A stretch of DNA of 37,134 bases from Allokutzneria sp. NRRL B-24872 (GTDB taxonomy: Bacteria; Actinomycetota; Actinomycetes; Mycobacteriales; Pseudonocardiaceae), in the NCBI RefSeq assembly GCF_002155965.1, contig NZ_MUMH01000090.1:1-37134 (forward strand). The letters are read 5' to 3'. Made by a program: the position numbers and the translations under genes. Below are positions 31,257-37,134 of the stretch, in pieces. The notes beneath the pieces were generated by a model that was not told where the DNA came from, searched no databases, and saw only the letters and a list, made by a program, of their open reading frames with translations. Position 1 is the stretch's first letter; the number at the start of each line of letters is the position of its first letter.

Positions 31257-32048
31257 CTACAAACCTTCACGCTTCAGCGCCTGCTCCTTGAGGACCAAAT
31301 CCTCGGGCGCCAAGCGGCTGATGATCCCCTCGACCCCGTCGCGCACCAGGTCGGGCTGTTGGGTGTCGAGCCCGTGTGTGACCTCGTACCACGGCCCGAG
31401 CCGGTGCCACTGGAGCGCGCGGTACCGGAGTTCATCTGGAACTCCGTATGTTTCCGCCAGGGCGTCGGCGAACTCGCGCGGGGTGCCGAACAGCGTCCAC
31501 GCGAGGTCGATCGCGGCGTCCCCGCGGTGCGCGTCCGTCCAGTCGATCACTCCGCTGACCGCGCCGTCGCGGCACAGCAGGTGCTCCGGGCCGAGGTCGC
31601 CGTGCACGACCGTCTCCGTCCGCACCACCCGGAAGTCGTCCAACAGCGCGAGCGCGCGGGACTGGTCGGGCAGCATCGGGACCACTTCCGCGCGGAATCG
31701 CTCGACCTCGGTGAGGCAGCCCTCGACCAGCCCGTGCCGGACGGCCTCCTCGGGATCGGCGTCGTGCAGCGCGCGCAGGAAAGCACCGACCACGCGCCCG
31801 TCCGCGCCGGTCAACGCCTCCGCGGGCTCGCCGGGGACCAGCTCGTGCCGCAGCACCAGCGGATGCTCGCTGACTACGACCGGGCGCGGCACGGGCAGGG
31901 GCAGCCGCGGGGCCAGCCACGACAGCACGCGCGCCTCCGCAAGCAGCCGGGGCGCCACCTCGGGACGGCGGGGCCTGCGCTCGACCCAGCGGCCGTCGAC
32001 GAGGGTGGCGGCGCTGTCCCATCCAGAACTGAATTCCACGATCGTCAT
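31257..32048 (-). CDS. Aminoglycoside/macrolide phosphotransferase (APH)-like kinase
   Basis: 263 residues with the APH catalytic loop VVHGDLGPEHLL (HGDL Asp as base) and the metal-binding IDWTD block after it. The N-terminal lobe is short and the HGDLGPEH variant is typical of uncharacterised actinomycete small-molecule kinases related to macrolide 2'-phosphotransferases. It could phosphorylate an antibiotic or a metabolite; no substrate can be read. ATG at 32048. It is the first gene of the operon with the S9 peptidase (9-bp gap). Confidence 0.85.
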   Translation of the reverse strand: MTIVEFSSGWDSAATLVDGRWVERRPRRPEVAPRLLAEARVLSWLAPRLPLPVPRPVVVSEHPLVLRHELVPGEPAEALTGADGRVVGAFLRALHDADPEEAVRHGLVEGCLTEVERFRAEVVPMLPDQSRALALLDDFRVVRTETVVHGDLGPEHLLCRDGAVSGVIDWTDAHRGDAAIDLAWTLFGTPREFADALAETYGVPDELRYRALQWHRLGPWYEVTHGLDTQQPDLVRDGVEGIISRLAPEDLVLKEQALKREGL

Positions 32049-32322
32049 CAGACTCCCGGCGAGCCGCGCGCGCACCCTGTTTTCCGCGCTCCGCAGAGCG
32101 CAAGAAAAAACTTGCAAAAATATCCCTAGATGCCTTCTTGAGGCAGCTTCACATCCCCATCGCTTCGGGTAACACCCGACAACGCCAGCCAAATGGGTGA
32201 ATTCACTTCAGCTCCCCGATCGGAACCGACCGCTGGTCCAGGACACCCGCTTTCCCGCCACCGCGGTGTTGTAGCTTGCGCGCACCCCAGACCTGTCCGC
32301 CCCAGCCCTCGGAGCCGCATCG
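32049..32322. promoter_or_regulatory. Divergent regulatory region with AT-rich pocket and inverted repeats
   Basis: 274 bp between the APH-like gene and the PKS-like gene. It holds the hairpin GCGCTC-N4-GAGCGC (32086-32101), immediately followed by a perfect inverted repeat GCAAG-A6-CTTGC (32100-32115), then an AT-rich stretch (32116-32125). Two further short hairpins follow: GCCT-N5-AGGC (32132-32144) and CGGGT-N3-ACCCG (about 32166-32178). Such an A/T-rich pocket stands out in this GC-rich window and probably holds the divergent promoters. Confidence 0.5.
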
Positions 32323-34866
32323 GTGAGCAGCACCGCCCCGCCGTCAGCCGACCGCCCGCCAGCCGAACCGCTCGCGGTGCTCGGCATCGGCTGCCGCCTG
32401 CCGGGCGGGGCCGACTCGCCCTCGGCCTACTGGCGGCTGCTGCTGGAGGGACACGACGCGGTCACCGAGATCCCGGCCGACCGCTGGGACTCCGACGCGC
32501 TCTTCGACCCCGAGCCCCAGGTGCCCGGCAGGACCGCGTCCTCGTGGGGCGGGTTCCTGCGCGACGCGCACGCCTTCGACACGGCGTTCTTCGGCCCCAC
32601 CACCGATTTCGACCAGCGCGAGCGGCTGTTGGCCCAGGTCGCGGTCGAGGCGCTGGAGCACGCCGGGCTGCCCAGCACCGACGCGGGCCTGTTCACCGCC
32701 GGGCTGCCCGAGGGCGCTGGGCGGGTCGCCGACCTGCTCGGGCTGACCGGGCCGAGCGTCGCCGTGGCGGCGGGCGACTCCTCCGCGCTGGCGGCGCTGC
32801 ACGTCGCCTCGGCCAGCCTGCGCGCCCGCGAGTGCGATGTGGCGCTGGTCGGCGCCGCCACGCTCGTCGTCGACCCGGCGGAGTCACTTTCCTTGTCCGC
32901 CAAGGGTTTCCTGTCCACGTCCGGGCGATGCCGGGCGTTCGAGGCGCGCTCCGACGGCTTCGTGCTCAGCGACGGGTGCGGCGTCGTCGTGCTCAAGCGG
33001 CTCGCCGATGCCCTGTACGACAACGATCGTGTGCTAGCGGTGATCCGCTCCTCCGCGGTCAGCCGCAGCGACATGGGCACCGTCGTCGGCAACGCGCTCG
33101 CCGCCGCCGAGGCCAACGCGGAGGACGTCGGTTTCGTCGAGACGCACGGCAGCGGCGTGCTGGCCGAGGACGCCGTCGAGTTCACCGCGCTCAGCAAGGT
33201 CTACCGGTGCGCGCTCGGCGCGGTGAAGTCCAACCTCGGGCACACCGGCCCCGCGTCCGGGATGGCGGGATTGATCAAGGCGGTGCTCGCGGTGCGCGCT
33301 GGGATCATCCCGCCGACGCCGCACTTCGCCGAGTGGCATCCCTCGTTGCCCGCCTCCGACCTTACGGTTCCCACCGCGCCGACCGAGTGGCCGGACTCCG
33401 CGCGGCTGGCCGCCGTCTCGACGATGGATGAGCTCGGCGGCAACGCCCACATGCTCCTGGAACCGGCTCCGCCCCGCACCCCAGCTCCGCGCAAACCATT
33501 GCCCGGCCGCCTCGGCGTGCCCCTGTCGGCGAGCACGGCGCTCGCGCTCGCCGAGACCGCGATGCGCTTGGCCGACTGGTTGGAGGGCGATGGCGCTGAC
33601 AGCAGCCTCCAGGACGTCGCTTACACCCTCGCCCGCCGCCGGCCGCGCGCCGTGCAGGCCGTCGTGACCGCCTCCGACATCGGCGAACTCGTCGACGCGC
33701 TGCGCGAGTGCCCGAAGATGACCGGTATCGACACCGTGATCACCCACGGCGAGCTGCTCGACCTGCCGCCGACCGCGTGGGACCGCACCGTGTTCCCGCC
33801 CGATCGGCCGCTGCCCGAGCCGCACCCGCTGCTCGGCACGCGCGTCGAGGTGCCCGCGACCCGTCGCCGCGTCTGGCAGGCCGAGATCGGCACCGCGCGC
33901 TTACCGTGGCTCGCCGAGCACCGCATCGACGGCGTGCCCGTGCTGACCAGCGCCGCGTACTTCGAGATCGTTCTCGCTTCGGCCGCCGAGCACTTCGACT
34001 GCCCGCCGCACGCCGTCGACGTGCGCGGCGTGGAACTGCACCACCGCGCCGAACTGGGGCGCGGCGCGACGATCTCCACCCAGCTCACCCCGGTGGACGA
34101 GGAGCGCGCGAAGATCGAGGTCTTCGGCCGCGCGGGCGAGGACTGGACCCGCCTGGCCACCGCGACCGTCCGCCACTACATCGAGTTCCGCCAGGAACCC
34201 CGGGTCGAGGTCGACGGCGTGCCCGCCGATCCGGCTGAGCTGTACGCGACCTCGCGCGGCCACGGCATCCACCACGGCCCCGCGTTCACCGCCGTCACCG
34301 GCCTGCTGGGACCCGGTCTCGCGCGGGTCCGCGTTCCGAAGTCGGTGCGCGGCGCGTCGACCCGCTTCGTCGTGCACCCCGTGCTGCTCGACGCGGCCTT
34401 CCAGGTGCTCGGTGCCGGTCTGCTGCCGGTGTCCGTCGGTTCGCTGCGCGTGCACGGTGATCTCCGCAGGGCCGCGTACTGCCGCGCGGAGCTGACCGAG
34501 CTGTCCGGCACGGTCACCGTCACCGACCGCGAGGGCACCGTGTTGCTGGTGGCCAAGGAGATCCAGCTGTCCGGCCGGGAGAGGGCCGCTCGCGGAGTGC
34601 ACCACCCCGTGCTCACGCGCGCCGAGGTCGAGGCCGATCTGATCCGCCACCTCCGCACCGTGCTCGACCTCCCGGAGAGCACCGTGATCGACTCCGCCAC
34701 CCCGCTGCTGGAGCTCGGCGTCGACGAGGCCGCGGCCGCGGAACTGCGCCTGCGCGTGGAGCGGGGTCTCGGCCTGCTCGTCCCCGAGCATCCACTGTGG
34801 ACGAACGGCTCGCCGGGCGCGCTGTCCGCCTACCTGGCGAACCGCTTCGGCATCGCGGGCGGCTGA
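32323..34866 (+). CDS. PKS-like protein with degenerate KS, PKS-type dehydratase and degenerate ACP; AT absent
   Basis: 847 residues. A ketosynthase fold (about 16-385) has both catalytic histidines (H275 in VETHGSG, H307 in KSNLGHTG). However, the TACSS cysteine position reads AGDSS (Asp152), the MDPQQR block is altered to FDQRER, and the NQDG-containing loop is deleted. The KS-AT linker (about 395-465) runs directly into the DH region, so the AT is missing. The DH has AEHRI (His533) and HPVLLDAAF (Asp690), so it may be active. The C-terminal ACP-like domain reads GVDEAAAAEL where DSL is expected, so the phosphopantetheine serine is Glu802. The start GTG has GGAG about 9 nt upstream. No PKS partner is nearby; a PAP2-like gene follows. 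A scaffold, chain-length-factor-like or decarboxylating role is possible. Confidence 0.85.
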   Translation: MSSTAPPSADRPPAEPLAVLGIGCRLPGGADSPSAYWRLLLEGHDAVTEIPADRWDSDALFDPEPQVPGRTASSWGGFLRDAHAFDTAFFGPTTDFDQRERLLAQVAVEALEHAGLPSTDAGLFTAGLPEGAGRVADLLGLTGPSVAVAAGDSSALAALHVASASLRARECDVALVGAATLVVDPAESLSLSAKGFLSTSGRCRAFEARSDGFVLSDGCGVVVLKRLADALYDNDRVLAVIRSSAVSRSDMGTVVGNALAAAEANAEDVGFVETHGSGVLAEDAVEFTALSKVYRCALGAVKSNLGHTGPASGMAGLIKAVLAVRAGIIPPTPHFAEWHPSLPASDLTVPTAPTEWPDSARLAAVSTMDELGGNAHMLLEPAPPRTPAPRKPLPGRLGVPLSASTALALAETAMRLADWLEGDGADSSLQDVAYTLARRRPRAVQAVVTASDIGELVDALRECPKMTGIDTVITHGELLDLPPTAWDRTVFPPDRPLPEPHPLLGTRVEVPATRRRVWQAEIGTARLPWLAEHRIDGVPVLTSAAYFEIVLASAAEHFDCPPHAVDVRGVELHHRAELGRGATISTQLTPVDEERAKIEVFGRAGEDWTRLATATVRHYIEFRQEPRVEVDGVPADPAELYATSRGHGIHHGPAFTAVTGLLGPGLARVRVPKSVRGASTRFVVHPVLLDAAFQVLGAGLLPVSVGSLRVHGDLRRAAYCRAELTELSGTVTVTDREGTVLLVAKEIQLSGRERAARGVHHPVLTRAEVEADLIRHLRTVLDLPESTVIDSATPLLELGVDEAAAAELRLRVERGLGLLVPEHPLWTNGSPGALSAYLANRFGIAGG

Positions 34867-34904
34867 CTGGACGCGTGCCGGGCGGCGTGATTGTGTTCTG
34901 ATCC

Positions 34905-35561
34905 GTGACCGCGAGCCAGACCTTCGACCGGTGCCGTCCGCTGACCTCCCTGCGGCTGTCCGTCGAGGTGGCCGCGCTGGTCGCCGTGCTCGCCGCGTGC
35001 TCGGCCTTCCTGCCGTGGGCCCAGGCCCGCCCCGGCGCGCGGCTGAGCGATCCGCTGCTGGAGCTGCTGCCCTCGGCCGACCTGTCCGAGCCGATCTTCG
35101 TGCTCACCTACGGCTCGCTCGCCGTCGTCCTGGTCGTCCTGCTCCGCTCCAACCGGGAGCGCCTGGTCACCGCGTTGCGCGCGTACTCGCTGATGGTGCT
35201 GCTGCGCATGCTCACCATCGCGCTGATCCCCTTGGAGCCGCCCGAGGGCATCATCCCGCTGCGCGATCCGATCTTCATGCTCGGCGGCCCCGGCCAGTAC
35301 ATCGACCACGACCTGTTCTTCTCCGGCCACACCGCCACCGCCGTGCTCCTGCTGCTCGCCGCCGACCGCCCGTGGCTGCGCCGCCTGGGCACCGCCACCG
35401 TCGCCGCGATGATCCCCGCCCTGCTCGTCCAGCACTGCCACTACACCCTCGACATCGCCGCCGCGATCCCCGCCGCCCTCCTGGCGTGGCGCGCCGCCGT
35501 CACCACCCGCGCCTGCGCTTCCGGCCCCGCCTGCACCTGCGCCCTCGGCATCCCCCGCTGA
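34905..35561 (+). CDS. PAP2-like / sphingomyelin-synthase-like membrane phosphatase
   Basis: 218 residues with about six membrane helices. The PAP2-like C-terminal domain shows FFSGHTAT (first His) and QHCHYTLDIAAA (second His and Asp), the H-H-D arrangement of the sphingomyelin synthase/PAP2-like_C family that transfers or removes a phosphate-linked headgroup. The substrate would be a lipid phosphate or phospholipid at the membrane. It starts 38 bp after the PKS-like gene on the same strand and is probably cotranscribed, which may connect the unit to lipid chemistry. The C-terminal tail has three cysteines. Confidence 0.82.
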   Translation: MTASQTFDRCRPLTSLRLSVEVAALVAVLAACSAFLPWAQARPGARLSDPLLELLPSADLSEPIFVLTYGSLAVVLVVLLRSNRERLVTALRAYSLMVLLRMLTIALIPLEPPEGIIPLRDPIFMLGGPGQYIDHDLFFSGHTATAVLLLLAADRPWLRRLGTATVAAMIPALLVQHCHYTLDIAAAIPAALLAWRAAVTTRACASGPACTCALGIPR

Positions 35562-35656
35562 CCCCCGTTCGGCGGCCGGTTTTCGGCGCTCCGTACCGAA
35601 CTTCGGCACACCGAACGCCGTCCGCGCACCCCCGAGCGGAGCTGCGCGGCACAGTG

Positions 35657-36151
35657 ATGATCATGTTGAAAGCCGCCTACCTGGCCGGAGTCGTCACCGC
35701 GCACGCCGCTGCCCGCCTCGCCGACGGTGAGGTGCTGCCGCCGCTCATGGGCTACGAGCACTTGAGCGGCCGGAGCTACCTGTCCGAGATCGGCTCCGAC
35801 GGCACCACCACTCCGGAGATGACGGCCCGCGAGGGCTTGGAGGGCAACGAACACGGTGCCGTTCGCGGGGTGCTCGTCGTCGACGGTCGCATCGAGTTCC
35901 TCCCCGAAGTCGACTTCGCGCTGCTGATCGACATCGTCGAGTACGGTCCGGTCCGGCAGACCATGCAGTTGCTGCTCCCCTACCGCCACGCCCGCTCTCC
36001 GCGCGGCTTCGCCCTCCACGAGCTGAGCGTCGTCAACTTCGACAACATCGCCGACGCCGACGAGGCTCCGATCCTCGCCCGGATCTTCGACGGGGTGTAC
36101 TCGCTCCCCGCACACGTGGAGCTGTGGGACAAGCACTTCGAGAAGACGTAG
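35657..36151 (+). CDS. Hypothetical protein, unrecognised
   Basis: 164 residues from ATG 35657; GTG 35654 and ATG 35663 are in-frame alternatives, and GGAG lies at 35638-35641. It begins MIMLKAAYLAGVVTAHAAAR and contains an acidic middle (GLEGNEHGAVRGVLVVDGRI) and a C-terminal 'DNIADADEAPILARIFDGVY' segment. No signal peptide or membrane helix is clear. I recognise no family. It follows the PAP2-like gene by 95 bp on the same strand. Confidence 0.65.
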   Translation: MIMLKAAYLAGVVTAHAAARLADGEVLPPLMGYEHLSGRSYLSEIGSDGTTTPEMTAREGLEGNEHGAVRGVLVVDGRIEFLPEVDFALLIDIVEYGPVRQTMQLLLPYRHARSPRGFALHELSVVNFDNIADADEAPILARIFDGVYSLPAHVELWDKHFEKT

Positions 36152-36188
36152 TTCAGCGTCGGCAGCTCAACCGTTTACGGGACGGGCC

Positions 36189-37134
36189 TTAGAACGGTGC
36201 CGGGTCCGCAATGGGCTCCAGTTCCGTTTCGTGGACCCTGCCGCTCGGCGTGATCCACACATGACTGCCGTCCTCACGGTTCTCACACCGCCAGTTCGAG
36301 TGCGTCTTCATGTTGTGGTGATGTCGGCACTTCGGCCGCAGATTCTTGATCGTCGTGTTGCTGCCGTCGTACGGCCGACAATGATCCACATCGCAGCGCT
36401 GAGCAGGTTGCTGACACCCGATCGCCGTGCAGCGGGGGTAGCGGGCGTTGATCAACTCCCGCTGTTTCGCTGACGGTCGGTAGGTGTCGCTGACCTCTTC
36501 TGCCATGCCGGTGGCAGGGTCGGTCAAGATCCGCTTCCAGATACCGCCCGCCGCGATGTCTTGGGCGACGCTGGTGGGGATGGGGCCGTATCCGGCGAGC
36601 ATCCCCGGGTCATCGGTGAGACCGAGGAGGGCGGTCACCGGCATCGTCAGGTAGACCATCGTCTGGCCCTGCGGGGCCGGGGTGTCCAGCCCTAGCAGCA
36701 GATCCCGGGCGACGTCGGCGCGCTTCTGGTCCAGGGTGCGGTCATCCTTGGGCAGGGACTTGGCGATCCGGTCGATGTGGTCGAAGGCCATCGCGGTGTC
36801 GTGGGCGGTCATGCCCAGGCGAAGTTCTGCCATGCCGTCATCGAGGTTGGTCTTCCACACCAACCTGTCTTTGCGCTTCTCCTCATGACGGCGCTCGGCG
36901 GCCTTGGGGTCGAGTTTGTGGATCAGCGTCTGGGCACGGCGACGGACCGAGGTGTGGGTACGGGTCGGGGCGTAGTCCAGGAGATCCGCCTCGGCGATGG
37001 AGGCTTGGGGTTCTTTGAGGATGCTGACTTGGTCGACGATGAGGCGGGCTTTGCCCTCATCGATCAACCCGGCCGACAGGGCCGCGAGCACCAACGGGCG
37101 TTCGGTGAGCTCTAGGGAGTTGGAGAGGATGTGG
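36189..37134 (-). CDS. DUF222-HNH endonuclease family protein (13E12 type), C-terminal part (cut by window edge)
   Basis: The frame is open to the window end, so the N-terminus is outside. The visible 315 codons include the DUF222 core (AERRHEEKRKDRLVWKTN, AGYGPIPTS) and a C-terminal HNH motif (CTAIGCQQPAQRCDVDHC, then NLRPKCRHHHNMKTH). The last ~220 residues closely match the complete copy at 26194-27303, down to the final 'PIADPAPF' versus 'PIAEPAPF'. Toward the N-terminus the two become unlike. A short word ACCGTTTAC follows the stop (36170-36178) as in the complete copy. Confidence 0.92.
   Translation of the reverse strand, partial: HILSNSLELTERPLVLAALSAGLIDEGKARLIVDQVSILKEPQASIAEADLLDYAPTRTHTSVRRRAQTLIHKLDPKAAERRHEEKRKDRLVWKTNLDDGMAELRLGMTAHDTAMAFDHIDRIAKSLPKDDRTLDQKRADVARDLLLGLDTPAPQGQTMVYLTMPVTALLGLTDDPGMLAGYGPIPTSVAQDIAAGGIWKRILTDPATGMAEEVSDTYRPSAKQRELINARYPRCTAIGCQQPAQRCDVDHCRPYDGSNTTIKNLRPKCRHHHNMKTHSNWRCENREDGSHVWITPSGRVHETELEPIADPAPF

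Noticed and set aside
1-37134. tRNA, rRNA, transposase or integrase genes
   Set aside because: I saw no cloverleaf-like segment, rRNA signature or transposase/integrase motif; repeats here are not flanked by recognisable insertion-sequence ends.

Overview
The window comes from a high-GC actinomycete, most likely of the Pseudonocardiales (Lentzea/Saccharothrix/Amycolatopsis type). The reasons are the strong G/C third-position bias, frequent GTG starts with GTGA/ATGA gene overlaps, a mycothiol-type DinB enzyme, ECF41 and ECF42 sigma factors, an Amycolatopsis-type N-acylamino acid racemase, and three copies of a DUF222-HNH (13E12-type) gene. The assignment is inferred from gene content; I could not run a search.

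Layout. 1-600: 5' end of a DUF222-HNH gene and a large structured palindromic repeat. 595-2110: divergent ECF41 sigma factor and carboxymuconolactone-decarboxylase-like gene with matching ECF41-type promoters. 2118-8669: a PUFA-synthase-like multi-dehydratase protein behind an SDR, divergent from an XRE/MmyB-type regulator; three DnaA-box-like repeats lie in the SDR 5' end. 8708-11072: DGPF protein, ECF42 sigma factor and acetyltransferase. 11085-13659: three exported proteins. 13838-16526: a compact RiPP locus (40-residue precursor, YcaO, TfuA, methyltransferase). 16560-22864: a cobalamin riboswitch followed by five overlapping or nearly abutting genes: a sortase-anchored transcobalamin-like protein, a shorter paralogue, and a complete ECF transporter (T, fused A-A', S). 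23019-26153: membrane protein YqhA, DinB enzyme, methyltransferase, AAC(6')-like GNAT and CGNR regulator. 26194-27521: a complete DUF222-HNH gene with a second copy of the palindromic repeat. 27578-32048: a four-gene operon (APH-like kinase, S9 peptidase, GNAT, N-succinylamino acid racemase). 32323-36151: a PKS-like protein with lost catalytic residues, a PAP2-like membrane phosphatase and an unknown protein. 36189-37134: 3' part of a third DUF222-HNH gene.

The most interesting systems are (i) the YcaO-TfuA locus, probably for a thioamidated peptide; (ii) the B12-riboswitch operon, which looks like a bacterial version of intrinsic factor/transcobalamin feeding an ECF importer; (iii) a conserved ~110-nt palindrome about 110 bp upstream of both DUF222-HNH starts visible here; and (iv) two orphan megasynthase-like proteins, one with Asp at the KS cysteine position and Glu at the ACP serine position.
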